The notes: generated from the letters alone by a model not told the origin. DNA of 64,000 nucleotides from CBDDKZ01 sp965230415 (GCA_965230415.1 CBDDKZ010000005.1:744001-808000); one strand, 5' to 3'; counted from the stretch's first letter, positions 1 to 10,276 are shown. Translations and numbers: made by a program.

Positions 1-1335
1 TGATACTTCAGAGTCTATATACGATTGCCCGACATACATACCCTGGAAGAAGATATTGGCCTTACCCGAGAGTAAATCGTACTTACCCCAGTCAGGCGTT
101 AATGCTTCCAGGTAGGCTTTTTGATCCATTTTAGGTATAGTGAGGTACTTGTAAGTTGCACTCAATTCGTAGTCTTTGATAGATACCAGATGCTGTTGTT
201 TGTCTGAAGGAATATTTTGTAAAGTAGTAATTTCGTAAGCAGTCGTTACTGTTGTTTGTTTGGTTACCACTGCAGCGCTATTAGCGCTCCTCCAATCCAT
301 TTTTTTCGGGGCTCCCCTTGATAGGCTTTCATTGCTGGAAGTCACCACTGTTTTCTCTTTTAATTCGTCAAAAGCCGCTTCCTCTTCATAGTCATCGCCC
401 CAGCCATCATCACTGTACGCACCACGCGTTGCAGATCCTACAGATCTAGTCTTGTACGTTCTTGGATAGTCAAAATTACAATACAAGGTAGAAAGGTAAG
501 GAGGGTCATTATTGACAGAAGGATTTCCGGTAGAAAGCGTTAATTTGATATTTTTCCAGTCGTAACCGGTTTGCTGACTCACATGCCCTTTCGCTACCAG
601 TTTCATCCCATCTTCCAGCTTGTCTGCTCTCAAATCATACAGGGGTATCCATCTGGCAGCCGTACTTAAATAGGTGCAGCGTAACTTCACTTTACCCGCA
701 CTTTTGGCGTTAACTTTGATGGTTATTTCACCTGTCTGCTCTCCTACATTTACCTGTACCTGATTTAGTTCACGTTGTATCCTGGTTTTATTCTTTTCAA
801 GTTTTCTCTTTTCTGTGCGCAACTCAAATAAGCGATCCATAATACCCTGATTACGTTGTCGGTAAAATGCTGTTAAGGCTTTAAGATCTTCCACTTTCAT
901 CCCCTCTTCTGTACTTCCCAACTTCCTGTTTTCTTCCAACAGGTTCTTCTCACTTCTCATCGCAGAAATACGGTCTTCCAATCGCCCGATTTCGTGTTTC
1001 AGCATTTCAAGACTATCTCTTAATTGCTTTGTACGCACCGGCGCTTCTTCATTTGCCACATAATTTATACGGTAGCTCGCTGAAAGCAATGTAGCGTTTC
1101 CTTTGATTTGCACTTGCAAACTTTGGGCATTTGCCGTGGTAGTAATATGCTCCAGAATCACATCATTATTTCCTGGTTTCAGGGTCACCTCCGTTTCTCG
1201 AGTTATCTTAGCCTGACTGAGGTAAACAGTCGCAGAGGAAATGCTTGACTTCGTTCTAATCTCATTGTCTGCCTTTAACTTATTAACAGAAGCAATAATA
1301 AAAACTGATAAAAGGGTTAGCTTGTAAATTTTCAT
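1..1335 (-). CDS. DUF4139 domain protein (mucoidy inhibitor MuiA-like), C-terminus cut by window edge
   Basis: An uninterrupted reverse reading frame runs from an ATG at 1335 to the window edge, giving 445 residues with no stop, so the 3' end lies outside. The first ~22 residues form a signal peptide ending at KLKA, which places the protein in the envelope. Residues ~25-130 fit the DUF4140 N-terminal domain, ~95-165 are a charged coiled coil, and the rest fits DUF4139, including a late GMYVGQSYID motif typical of the family. The family includes the MuiA mucoidy inhibitor, but its biochemical role is not established. There is an acidic, low-complexity linker at about residues 305-330. The next gene on the same strand starts upstream at 4245 and ends at 1390, so the two may be co-transcribed. 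Confidence 0.85.
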   Translation of the reverse strand, partial: MKIYKLTLLSVFIIASVNKLKADNEIRTKSSISSATVYLSQAKITRETEVTLKPGNNDVILEHITTTANAQSLQVQIKGNATLLSASYRINYVANEEAPVRTKQLRDSLEMLKHEIGRLEDRISAMRSEKNLLEENRKLGSTEEGMKVEDLKALTAFYRQRNQGIMDRLFELRTEKRKLEKNKTRIQRELNQVQVNVGEQTGEITIKVNAKSAGKVKLRCTYLSTAARWIPLYDLRADKLEDGMKLVAKGHVSQQTGYDWKNIKLTLSTGNPSVNNDPPYLSTLYCNFDYPRTYKTRSVGSATRGAYSDDGWGDDYEEEAAFDELKEKTVVTSSNESLSRGAPKKMDWRSANSAAVVTKQTTVTTAYEITTLQNIPSDKQQHLVSIKDYELSATYKYLTIPKMDQKAYLEALTPDWGKYDLLSGKANIFFQGMYVGQSYIDSEVS

Positions 1336-1389
1336 GGTTAGTAGTTTACGGTGCGTACAAAATTGGTTTTTTAATGTAATCGAATTCTC

Positions 1390-4245
1390 TTACTTTTTCA
1401 AGAAAGATCCCGACCAATCGCTGTTAAGATCCTTCAGGAAATAGTAGCCCGACTTCAATGCAGACACATCAATTTCCTCCTGACCGTTTTCAACGGAAAT
1501 AACCTTTACAACGCTGCCATAGCTATTTACAAGGAGCATTTCAGTAGGCCGAGCGGCATTTAACTTAATGGTTAAGTGCTCATTAACCGGGTTTGGAAAT
1601 ACATTCCCGGCAGGGCTATGATGCGCTTTTATTGCAGTAGGATCACAATGTTCACCGACAACACCCATACCTTCTTTTTCTATAATCCGTAATCCGGCAA
1701 GTGATGATACACCGCGCCAGGTTCTGTTAAAAGACCTTATATATTCATAAATTAGCGTAATATTTCCTGCCTCATCTGGCATTATATCTTTCAATATATA
1801 TTTTTCCTGATTACTAACAGCATTAAACCATACAGTCTGTTTACTTAGCGAATCGCTTAAAGCAATTACTATTTCACCGACTCCGCTTAAAAAACCTGTA
1901 AATTCAAAATCATAAATTTTGTCAGGATTCAGGTTTTCAAATTGAATATGGCACTTCGTTTCCAGGCCTTCTCTCAAGGCTAAACCATGTGCTGTTAAGG
2001 TGGAGGAAAAATCGGCTACTGCTTGCGGTGTCCCCTCTTTATGTACTCTGTAATGCGTAGAGTAACCCCTGTCATCGATTGACACCGTCCAGGGGAGCAA
2101 ATCTCCATTTATATCACGAAGATGCGAAAATGTAATTGTATCGTCCAACATACCCCGGTTTTCTTCGGTGATATCTGTCCAGTAGTTGCCCGGATCTAAA
2201 ATATTGGCGCGCCCAAAATGATGAAAATTCAGTTGTGAACGGGTATTTTCCGAGACTTCACAATCTTTCACCGATAAATAGAGAACCAAAGGTTCTGCCC
2301 TGTTTCCGGCACGGTCACTGGCATTGACATGTACTTCAATCACCTGTTTACCCGTTAACAGGTCAAAATTAGTTGTTTGAGGATTTCCTTTGGGGTAAGA
2401 AAGCGTATAGCTCACATTAGGATCTTTATTATCTGAGGCAATTATTTCAGGTTCGCTGTATGTACTACCAACAACCAAATCGGGTAAGCTATGTACGGAC
2501 AAAACCGGAGGAATAGTATCTTGCTGCTCATTAAAAGACGGATTGACACTTAAGCCCATTCCCCGGTAATTATAGGCGCTTTCAGGGAGCAACAAGGGTG
2601 TATAAGCCGGTTCACGATCACCATCCCAGGTTACCAACTCCCAATATGCGGGAGACAACCCCGGTTGTTGCTCTTCCTGGTGGTTTTGGATACACCTGTA
2701 ATAACGCACATCTCCTGTACTATAAGTATAAACCATATCGCCTACATCATATGGGATTGCTCCCTCTGAATCCACATTCCCATTATACATCCCATCTTTC
2801 CAAACTCCTTTAAAGCGTAATACCTGGCGAGGATCAAATCCGAAATTTTCATCTAACAAGAGGTAAGGAGCCTTGCCTGCATAAGAACCAGCGCTAGATA
2901 CCACATTGGAGCCATCGCCAGACCCCACCTGATACAACGATCTTGTGGCGGGGTAAATGTTGTTCTTCATATGAATAGGATTCGTTGTATTTCCGATATT
3001 CCAGAAACCCGCAGTAGGATTGGAGATATAAGCATCGTTTGTTTCAAATCGTGTAACACTGTCTATCACATTGTGCTCCAAAAAATATTCAAAATTGCCT
3101 CCGGCATCTCCGGCAAAAATATAGCCCACCCCCATTCTTGCCTGTCCCAAAAGGTTATTCAGGAAATAGATGCTCCCGGTTTCATTGCGCCTATCTGGTC
3201 CGGGATCTTTGTAGCGCGGTCCTGTTGCCAGACTACCTGCACATCCTGCATAGATAATATTATCTCGCACCAACACCTCTCCGGTGGTAAAAGACCACTG
3301 AAATCCATTTTCCTGATAATGCAAACCTTGAAATGGGGACTGGTAGAAACAACCCGTTTTATACACAAAATTATTGGCAACAACGGAACCATCTTTCATA
3401 AAATCTGTCTGTATACCTTCTGCTCCACAAAAAAACGCAACATTATTTTTTAGTGTTGTCTGGTTCTCGCTTACGGTTGAACCATCCTGACTGCCATTAT
3501 AACCTATATAAAACCCTTCTCCTTCGTGCCAACCAGACAGGCAATTTTGTATATCTATACAGGTTTCATTGAGGTCTCCTGTATTGTTTTTTATATTAAA
3601 CCCACTAAAGTAGCCATGAATCGCAGCTACGCCTCTTATTTTGGCACTCAAAAACCCGGTTATTATCACCCCATTACCAATTTGTTTGTTGTGTTTTAGT
3701 CCTGCAAAATGCTGATCGGCCATCATTCCAAAATTATACACCCAACCCTTTTGAGTTAAGTCACCATTTAAGCCTAAAAAATCCGGGTGTCCGGTTCCTA
3801 AAACGGGATCATATGCTCCTGAAATGAATAAGTGTTTAATCCCCCAGTTGTCAAAACCTCGTGAAACATCCGCATTACTGGTATCTCCCCAAACGACCTG
3901 CCCCCCAAGATTGGTAACTATTACAGGAGCTGCTTTTGATGTATTAATTTCTACAATTCCATTGTCACCCTGAAATAAAATTCTCTTATAACGACCGCGC
4001 CAAATATGAATTTTATGACCACCTTCTATTTCAATAGGATTGTTGTATTGTCTGGAGTCTATATTTTGTGCACTTACAGCACCTTTAAAAATAATGGCAT
4101 CTCCAAACGCTACGTTGTCCCAAAAATCAACATCTTCCTGAGTCGCATAACGCCATCCTTCCGTACCTCCGGTGGTATCTGGCATCTGTGCATAAAAAGT
4201 GAGACATGCCAATATAAATAAAGCGCTTAAAAAAAATCGTTTCAT
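1390..4245 (-). CDS. T9SS-sorted right-handed beta-helix protein with chitin-binding-like module
   Basis: This 951-residue protein has an N-terminal signal peptide (about residues 1-19, ending FYA). Residues ~60-460 are rich in Asn/Gly turns of the type seen in parallel beta-helix (PbH1/NosD-like) proteins. Residues ~497-540 contain Y-x2-GD-x-VYTY, then YYRC, then W, a pattern like CBM5/12 chitin-binding modules. Residues ~577-665 start DTIPPVLSVH and fit a DUF5011/HYR-type Ig-like domain. A further beta-rich region leads to a C-terminal T9SS type A sorting domain from about residue 880, with the FPNPVNEHL motif. The protein is therefore likely exported by T9SS and displayed or released, binding or acting on a polysaccharide. 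No catalytic residues could be assigned, so the enzyme activity, if any, is unknown. Confidence 0.85.
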   Translation of the reverse strand: MKRFFLSALFILACLTFYAQMPDTTGGTEGWRYATQEDVDFWDNVAFGDAIIFKGAVSAQNIDSRQYNNPIEIEGGHKIHIWRGRYKRILFQGDNGIVEINTSKAAPVIVTNLGGQVVWGDTSNADVSRGFDNWGIKHLFISGAYDPVLGTGHPDFLGLNGDLTQKGWVYNFGMMADQHFAGLKHNKQIGNGVIITGFLSAKIRGVAAIHGYFSGFNIKNNTGDLNETCIDIQNCLSGWHEGEGFYIGYNGSQDGSTVSENQTTLKNNVAFFCGAEGIQTDFMKDGSVVANNFVYKTGCFYQSPFQGLHYQENGFQWSFTTGEVLVRDNIIYAGCAGSLATGPRYKDPGPDRRNETGSIYFLNNLLGQARMGVGYIFAGDAGGNFEYFLEHNVIDSVTRFETNDAYISNPTAGFWNIGNTTNPIHMKNNIYPATRSLYQVGSGDGSNVVSSAGSYAGKAPYLLLDENFGFDPRQVLRFKGVWKDGMYNGNVDSEGAIPYDVGDMVYTYSTGDVRYYRCIQNHQEEQQPGLSPAYWELVTWDGDREPAYTPLLLPESAYNYRGMGLSVNPSFNEQQDTIPPVLSVHSLPDLVVGSTYSEPEIIASDNKDPNVSYTLSYPKGNPQTTNFDLLTGKQVIEVHVNASDRAGNRAEPLVLYLSVKDCEVSENTRSQLNFHHFGRANILDPGNYWTDITEENRGMLDDTITFSHLRDINGDLLPWTVSIDDRGYSTHYRVHKEGTPQAVADFSSTLTAHGLALREGLETKCHIQFENLNPDKIYDFEFTGFLSGVGEIVIALSDSLSKQTVWFNAVSNQEKYILKDIMPDEAGNITLIYEYIRSFNRTWRGVSSLAGLRIIEKEGMGVVGEHCDPTAIKAHHSPAGNVFPNPVNEHLTIKLNAARPTEMLLVNSYGSVVKVISVENGQEEIDVSALKSGYYFLKDLNSDWSGSFLKK

Positions 4246-4321
4246 AACAGATTGATTGAGTTATTCAATCAAAATAAGGATAAATACAATCGTTTGAAAG
4301 TATTACGATCTATTAATTAGC

Positions 4322-5668
4322 TTAGTTGCTGACGATTTTGTTCTTAAAATTAATAGCAAATTGTTTTAACTCCTCTAAAATAGGCTCATAGAGTTCTTTA
4401 ATAACAGGTATATGCACTCCTCGAAAATTTAGTTTCCCTTCGAAAAACAACTTCACAGCAATACCTAAAGGTAATCCGACCGTTTTTGCCATGGAAGTAT
4501 GTGCTGCATTATCACCTTTAATTACCATAGAAGAAATGAGCGTTTTGTGCTCATTATTTAATCTGTAAGCTATTTGATGCTGCATGACAATCATATCCCT
4601 ATCGAATTTTTCAAGTTGCCATTTTCTTTCGAGGATGCGTTGTAAAACCTGCGCCGGTGTCCCTGTTTCCATCCCTATTTTTTCATTAGAAAAGAGTCCC
4701 AGCCAATAAAGCTTTTGAATAATGGTATGGCGCGTAGAAACCCCCAAATAGCCAGCCAGTTTCTCTTCTACCTTTTTATCTTTATCGAATACCAAAAATG
4801 CATTCAAAAAATCCCTATAGGTCAATTCACTCAGGTGCTCGACCTGATAGTCGTCACTAGTCATCCCCAGCTGAACAAACACATTCCAGGCTTCACAAAA
4901 CCCCTCTCCTCTTAAGGTACCTCTAAATATGGTCGGAATATTTTCCAGACCGTAAAGTTTCCGGTATTTCAGCGAATCTCTATTGGCATAAGCCTCAAAT
5001 CGTCCATAATCGTCAACAAAGACATGCTCTATTCGGTTAAACACATTATGATAGGGTATATATTTATAACGTCCATTTCGTATAAACTTCACGTCACCTT
5101 TACCTGCAAGCACGACATTTCTCGGGTTCCATGTGAACTTATAATGCCAGGGATTATCGTCACTTTCAGGAGCTACAAGGCCACCTGTAAAGGATTTAAA
5201 AGAGACAATTTCACCACCCTGCGTTTTAATATCGTTGATTTCTTTGACCGCTGACATATGATCGATTCCAGGATCCAGGCCCATCTCCATTAATATCAGG
5301 CAGTCTTTATCTAATGCTTCCTTGTGTAAGGCTTTGACCTGAGGAGAAACATAGGAAGCTGTAAACAAATGTTTCCCTCTATCGATACAACAACGTGCTA
5401 CAGGCAAATGCATATGCGCCGGAAGCATCGAAATAACCAGATCGGCTTTATCAACTTCTTCCAGCAATTGCTTGTCGTTATGCACATCAAAATGCAAGGC
5501 TCTTGCTTGCGTAAAACCTTCTGTACACTTCTGGGCAGCAGCTAAGGAATAATCGCCTATTGTTAAATGCCAGCCAAACTCTTGTGCATTCTTTTTCAAA
5601 TAGCTAATTAACGCTGTTGCCGATCGTCCTGCTCCAATTAAGAGTATGTTTCTCATAATGCTCTTCAT
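4322..5668 (-). CDS. saccharopine dehydrogenase family protein (glutamate-forming type)
   Basis: The N-terminus carries a Rossmann nucleotide-binding motif, LLIGAGRSATALISYL, directly after the start. The body matches the saccharopine dehydrogenase/homospermidine synthase superfamily: a DxGxDH-like MEMGLDPGIDHMSA segment near residue 135, a large middle domain, and a C-terminal GLPLGIAVKLFFEGKL stretch typical of the family. Enzymes of this group interconvert saccharopine, glutamate and aminoadipate semialdehyde in lysine metabolism using NAD(P). The protein is cytosolic. The ATG at 5668 is used here; a second in-frame ATG at 5656, just before RNILLIGAG, fits the usual N-terminus as well or better. 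It is divergent from the esterase at 5760. The exact substrate is inferred from family resemblance only. Confidence 0.88.
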   Translation of the reverse strand: MKSIMRNILLIGAGRSATALISYLKKNAQEFGWHLTIGDYSLAAAQKCTEGFTQARALHFDVHNDKQLLEEVDKADLVISMLPAHMHLPVARCCIDRGKHLFTASYVSPQVKALHKEALDKDCLILMEMGLDPGIDHMSAVKEINDIKTQGGEIVSFKSFTGGLVAPESDDNPWHYKFTWNPRNVVLAGKGDVKFIRNGRYKYIPYHNVFNRIEHVFVDDYGRFEAYANRDSLKYRKLYGLENIPTIFRGTLRGEGFCEAWNVFVQLGMTSDDYQVEHLSELTYRDFLNAFLVFDKDKKVEEKLAGYLGVSTRHTIIQKLYWLGLFSNEKIGMETGTPAQVLQRILERKWQLEKFDRDMIVMQHQIAYRLNNEHKTLISSMVIKGDNAAHTSMAKTVGLPLGIAVKLFFEGKLNFRGVHIPVIKELYEPILEELKQFAINFKNKIVSN

Positions 5669-5759
5669 TCCGGGTTCAAAATTGACGCTTATTAATTACA
5701 TATCAAATTTTGTGACACATTTTCATACTTACCTATTTAATTACGAAATTGGGTTTAAT

Positions 5760-6392
5760 ATGATTACCAAACATTTAGTAGTAGATAAGCATGCCAGGTA
5801 TTCTTTATCAAAAGAACCCGGCCCGGAAATTGAAAAGCTTTGGTTTTTAATTCATGGATATGGCCAGCATTCGGCGGCTTTCCTCGAAAGCCTTCGCTTC
5901 CTGGAAACAAAAAACACGCTCCTGGTAGCACCAGAAGGTCTTTCGCGTTTCTATCTTAAAGGTGGCTTTGAAGAAACGGGCGCATCGTGGATGACGCGTG
6001 AGGACCGGAACCTGGAAATAAAAGATTACTGCAATTATTTAAACCAACTTAGTACTAATATTCGCTCAGTACTAAAGCATGACGTTAGAACAGGTCTTAT
6101 TGGTTTTTCGCAGGGTGTGCATACTTCCTGTCGATGGTTGGCATCTCGCGACACCCCCATGGACAAGGTGGTGCTATGTGGTGCAGATATTCCGGCTGAC
6201 GTTTTGAACAATGCCGCCCTATTGAAGAATGACCTACACCTGCTTTTAGGAAAAACGGACAAATTTTTAGCAAAACGCCCTATGGATAATTTTCTAAGTG
6301 AAGTAAAAAATGTACCTACTATCAAAGTTCACACATATGATGGTGGACACGAAATTCCAAAGGAATTATTAAAGACCTTTATAGACCTCTAA
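5760..6392 (+). CDS. alpha/beta hydrolase, phospholipase/carboxylesterase type
   Basis: The 210-residue product has a complete serine hydrolase triad: Ser117 in the nucleophile elbow GFSQG, Asp167 in GKTDKF and His197 in DGGHEIP, with the oxyanion-region IHGYG motif at residues 31-35. Length and motif order match the small phospholipase/carboxylesterase family, cytosolic esterases with broad acyl specificity. The frame stays open upstream to 5646, but the ATG at 5760 is chosen because family proteins begin about 30 residues before the HG motif and the upstream part would overlap the divergent saccharopine dehydrogenase start. The 3' end overlaps the convergent OmpA-family gene by 14 bp. Its natural substrate cannot be read from the sequence. 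Confidence 0.85.
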   Translation: MITKHLVVDKHARYSLSKEPGPEIEKLWFLIHGYGQHSAAFLESLRFLETKNTLLVAPEGLSRFYLKGGFEETGASWMTREDRNLEIKDYCNYLNQLSTNIRSVLKHDVRTGLIGFSQGVHTSCRWLASRDTPMDKVVLCGADIPADVLNNAALLKNDLHLLLGKTDKFLAKRPMDNFLSEVKNVPTIKVHTYDGGHEIPKELLKTFIDL

Positions 6393-8532
6393 TAATAAAT
6401 TCAGTCCTTCTGTTCAGCTCACGCCCTTCTATTTCATCATCGTTAGAAGCCATTGGTCTGGTTTCCCCGTAGCCTATAGGCTTTAAACGGCTCGAATTCA
6501 CACCTTTGCTTTTCAGGTAATTCACCACTGCATTGCTTCGTTTTTTTGATAAGACATTATTATAGGAGTCACTTCCAATATTATCGGTATGACTGGCTAT
6601 CTCAGCAATTATATTGGCATTTTCATTCATCAGTGTCACGAGTTTATCTAATTCGTGATAGGATCCTGTGGTCAACTGAAATTGTCCAAATTTATAATAG
6701 ACATTTCTCAAAATTACTTTAGAAGATAATTCTGGATAAGGCAATAGCAAATCGAGGAACATGGTTTTGCTGACAGCTTCAGGATCCACATATTGTTTGC
6801 GCGATTGAAACAAAAAACCCTTCTTTTCAGCTGAAACAGCAAAATATCCACTAGCGCCATCCGGAAGGGTAAAATTATACGAACCGTCGTTGCCCGATAA
6901 TTTGGTGGCGATAACTTCGCCCATATTGTTTGCCAATTCAATAAACGCACCTGGAACTGGCTGTCCATTGCCTTTGCTCTTTATATAACCTTTGATGATA
7001 TAATTTGATGAAGCCGGTTCGGGACTGCGCGCTGCAGGAGCCTCAAAATCTTCTGTAGTCTCTTCTACCAGTTCATTTCCTTCAGCAAATGTTTCTAAAG
7101 CATCAGATTCCTCATTTTCAACTAATGAATTCTCGTTATTTTCAAGTATCCTTTCTTCATCGATCATAGCTTCATCGAGTTCAGCAAGGTCATTGGCTCG
7201 ACGTACCTTCGTTCCCGTAATTTTCTCAATCAAATCGAGTCGGTCTTCTATATCTTCATTTTCAGGTAATGTCATTCTGTATATATCTTCACTACCAAAC
7301 CCTCCTTCTCTGATGCTATTCACATAACCATAAGCGCCATCACCGGATAAGACAAAATATAAATCGTCGTCGGTAGTATTAATTGGGTAACCCAAATTTT
7401 CCGGTTCTCCCCAATCACCTGTAGTTTCATCCAGCCTGGACTTAAAAATATCATGTTCCCCCATTCCTTTATGCCCTTCCGAACTGAAATACAAGGTCTT
7501 TGAATCGATATCAATAAATGGTGCATCATCGTTAAAAGGAGTGTTAATTACAGGGCCCAGATTAACGGGCTCGGACCAGTTCTCACCATCGGGCTTTGAC
7601 ATGTAGATATCAAAACCTCCTTCTCCACCTTCCCTATTAGACGAAAAGTAAAGGGTGCCGTCGCTTGAAATATTACCTGATAGTTCTGTCGAATATTTAC
7701 TACTAATTTCTTTAGGAAATTTCTTGGGTTTGGTCCATTCACCATTTTCTTTCATCGTGCAAAAATAGAGATCTCCAATTCCTTCTGTTTTAAAAATAAT
7801 GAGGGTTTTGCCATCGGGTGATATTCCTACTGTGGCATCGTGCAAGGCTGTATTCACATCTTTTAAATTCACGGGGGGTTCCCAATTATCCCCATTCTTT
7901 TCTGAAACGTAAATATCTTCGTGATAGGCCCCGGTTCTGTCAAGTTCGCCCCCTGTAGAACCTTCACGTCGTGATGTAAAATACATTTTTTTACCATCGG
8001 CCGTAAAAACGGGCGCATATTCCGGGTAGCTGCTATTTATTACCTCAAGGTTTTCAAAAGACACCTCTACCGGGTTGTCCATAAATTCTTTGGCATTATT
8101 GCATTCGTAAATACGCCGTTCCACATCGCCAAGATGATGTCCTTTCTTTGAATTGCTTTGATATAATTCGTAATGTTCAATGGCGTCATCGAAACGTTGA
8201 ACATGTTGATAACAGAATGCCAGGTGATATAAAACTTCGGGATCTACTTTGGGGCTATTTGAATAAGCATTCTCAAAATAGGTAACAGCTTCTGCTGCCT
8301 GCCTGGTTTGCATATAACAAACCCCAAGCTTAAAGGATGTCAAATAATTCTTCTTATTACACTTATGCGCTTCCATATAATGAGGAAGCGCTAGGCCATA
8401 CTTTTCCAATTCATACTCAATGTCGCCGTTCTTTAGGAATTTTCTTTCTTCCTTTTTATTGGTTTGTCCAAGAACTGGTATTAGTAGTATAAAGTATAAA
8501 CTGAGAAAAACAACATAACGGTATTTACGCAT
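6379..8532 (-). CDS. PorE-like TPR / beta-propeller / carboxypeptidase-regulatory-like / OmpA protein (copy 1)
   Basis: The 717-residue protein has a signal peptide (residues ~1-22), TPR repeats (~28-165), WD40-like PD40 propeller blades (~175-425, with repeats such as GTLYFSSNREGGEGG), an acidic linker (~440-510), a carboxypeptidase regulatory-like domain (~515-590) and an OmpA C-terminal peptidoglycan-binding domain (~610-717) with SHTDNIGSDSYN and LSKKRSNAV. This is the architecture of PorE, a T9SS-associated periplasmic/outer-membrane protein that contacts peptidoglycan. Many Bacteroidota have several paralogues, so a direct T9SS role is not proven. It lies 28 bp downstream of the HAMP-GAF gene on the same strand, suggesting co-transcription. 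The 3' end overlaps the esterase gene by 14 bp. Confidence 0.9.
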   Translation of the reverse strand: MRKYRYVVFLSLYFILLIPVLGQTNKKEERKFLKNGDIEYELEKYGLALPHYMEAHKCNKKNYLTSFKLGVCYMQTRQAAEAVTYFENAYSNSPKVDPEVLYHLAFCYQHVQRFDDAIEHYELYQSNSKKGHHLGDVERRIYECNNAKEFMDNPVEVSFENLEVINSSYPEYAPVFTADGKKMYFTSRREGSTGGELDRTGAYHEDIYVSEKNGDNWEPPVNLKDVNTALHDATVGISPDGKTLIIFKTEGIGDLYFCTMKENGEWTKPKKFPKEISSKYSTELSGNISSDGTLYFSSNREGGEGGFDIYMSKPDGENWSEPVNLGPVINTPFNDDAPFIDIDSKTLYFSSEGHKGMGEHDIFKSRLDETTGDWGEPENLGYPINTTDDDLYFVLSGDGAYGYVNSIREGGFGSEDIYRMTLPENEDIEDRLDLIEKITGTKVRRANDLAELDEAMIDEERILENNENSLVENEESDALETFAEGNELVEETTEDFEAPAARSPEPASSNYIIKGYIKSKGNGQPVPGAFIELANNMGEVIATKLSGNDGSYNFTLPDGASGYFAVSAEKKGFLFQSRKQYVDPEAVSKTMFLDLLLPYPELSSKVILRNVYYKFGQFQLTTGSYHELDKLVTLMNENANIIAEIASHTDNIGSDSYNNVLSKKRSNAVVNYLKSKGVNSSRLKPIGYGETRPMASNDDEIEGRELNRRTEFIIRGL

Positions 8533-8560
8533 ACAATAGAGACCAGATTAATATAATATA

Positions 8561-10276
8561 CTAATTTTCCTGCTTATATTTATCCAACTCCTTCGAAGTT
8601 TTCAATAAAATATTCTGTAATATATGATTTTCTTCTTTTAAATGATCCCTATTATTCTCTAATTGAATCAATCTGGTCTTATAATCGTTCAGTTCCTTTT
8701 CCATTTCGTGCTGTTTGGCCGTCATTTCTTCCTGATTGTGTCTCAGTTCTTCTTCTTGCGTACGCATCTGTTCTGAAGCCATTTGGGCCTGCGCCAGTAG
8801 TTGCTTTGTACGTTGATTTACCTTCACATTTTGAATTGTAGATGCTGTAGTTTCTGCCAAACGTTCTACAAACTTCACCTGATAACTTTGAATCTCTTCA
8901 AAAGAGGCTATTTCAATAACGCCAAATACTTCTTCGTTTAAGACCATTGGGACTATTAGAATACACTTTGGGTTTGCATCGCCCAGCCCCGATGTGATGT
9001 TAATATAATTCCTGGGCACATCGGTAATATATAGTGTATCACGTTCCTGCCACGATTGCCCGACAAGGCCATCACCTTTTTCAATTTTCTGTTCCAGGTA
9101 TTTTGGTCTGTCCCATGCGTAACAACCCGCAAGTTCCATGAATGGATTTTCTTCATCATCATTATTTAATAGAAACACCCCTCCCTGGTTAGCATCCATG
9201 TACTTCACAAGTTCAGAGATCAGTTCGAAAGATAATTCCGTGACATTGTCACTATTACTACGCAATATTTCTCCAAACTTTGCCAATCCACCAGTACTCC
9301 AGTTCCTTCTTCGGTCTTCTTCCGACACTCTTCTGAGGTTATCGCGCATGAGAATCAACGAGTTCCCTAATGTATCTTCCGCACTTAAAGGTTCGTACTC
9401 AGAATCGAAATTTGCTTCACCGATTTCTTTAGCGAAATTGGAGGTTTCTTTCAGGCCTTCGACCAGACTATTAAGAGCAATGGACATCTCTCCAATTTCG
9501 TCACTACGCGTCTGTATTTTACGGTTGGGTAAAATACCCTTACCCATAATTAACAATACATTTTTCAAATTATTCACTGGATTTACAATAGATCGACTTG
9601 TGAAATATGCTACACATACCCCTCCAAACACCAGCAAAATCCCTACCCAGGTAACATAAGTGGTCAAGGTATTAAATTCTCTTGCCATTTCCCTGCTATA
9701 ATTATTAGCGTTATCCTGTTGCCGGTCTATTGTCGCATTGATAAGGTCTTTGATTCTGTTTATTTTTATAAGAAAGCGTCCATCCTCCTCACTAAACTGT
9801 CGCTTTAGTTCAAAGCGTTCCTGAACGTGATCTGAAGGGTAATAATAATTATTTTCTGTCCTGAAACGATTCATTATTTCACGTTGTTTTGTTCTCAACG
9901 TGTCAATTTCCAACAGAACAATTTTGAAATCCTCTTTATTTTCAGGTTCCCATTTTTCACTCAAGCGAATAAGTTCTTCATGTATGACAGGGAACTCCTT
10001 CTGATGTAGATTTTGAAGCTCTTTTTTGTTTTCAACCTCATCTATAGATTTATCATCCTCCAACCAATTGATGGTCAAGGACTGCGTTCTCAAGATTAGT
10101 GTATTAAGATCCTTCAGTTTAGAAATTGAAGGGGTATAAATCTCTGAGATCTTTTTTCTACTTTCATTGGTATTATTAAGTGTTATATAGGTGAGAATAA
10201 TATTCACGGCAATGGCGATAATCAAAACACCAAAGCCTAAGCCTAACTTCCTACCAATTGTAAATCTAAAATGCAT
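8561..10276 (-). CDS. membrane HAMP-GAF sensor protein
   Basis: The 571-residue protein has TM1 (residues ~12-34), a ~170-residue mostly helical periplasmic region, TM2 (~205-226), a HAMP domain (~227-280), a short HAMP-like linker (~280-325), a GAF domain (~345-485) and a long C-terminal coiled coil (~485-565) rich in Gln/Glu. It has no kinase, cyclase, phosphatase or MCP signalling domain, so it is a sensor without its own output. The GAF region from NWSTGGLAKFGEIL onward is closely similar to that of the 1,153-residue phosphatase and the 643-residue protein across the divergent intergenic region. It probably works with them, possibly through coiled-coil contact or methylation by the nearby CheR/CheB. 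It seems to share a transcript with the PorE-like gene downstream. Confidence 0.85.
   Translation of the reverse strand: MHFRFTIGRKLGLGFGVLIIAIAVNIILTYITLNNTNESRKKISEIYTPSISKLKDLNTLILRTQSLTINWLEDDKSIDEVENKKELQNLHQKEFPVIHEELIRLSEKWEPENKEDFKIVLLEIDTLRTKQREIMNRFRTENNYYYPSDHVQERFELKRQFSEEDGRFLIKINRIKDLINATIDRQQDNANNYSREMAREFNTLTTYVTWVGILLVFGGVCVAYFTSRSIVNPVNNLKNVLLIMGKGILPNRKIQTRSDEIGEMSIALNSLVEGLKETSNFAKEIGEANFDSEYEPLSAEDTLGNSLILMRDNLRRVSEEDRRRNWSTGGLAKFGEILRSNSDNVTELSFELISELVKYMDANQGGVFLLNNDDEENPFMELAGCYAWDRPKYLEQKIEKGDGLVGQSWQERDTLYITDVPRNYINITSGLGDANPKCILIVPMVLNEEVFGVIEIASFEEIQSYQVKFVERLAETTASTIQNVKVNQRTKQLLAQAQMASEQMRTQEEELRHNQEEMTAKQHEMEKELNDYKTRLIQLENNRDHLKEENHILQNILLKTSKELDKYKQEN

Noticed and set aside
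5646..5759. N-terminal extension of the esterase upstream of 5760
   Set aside because: It overlaps the start of the divergent dehydrogenase gene and adds 38 residues not seen in the esterase family.
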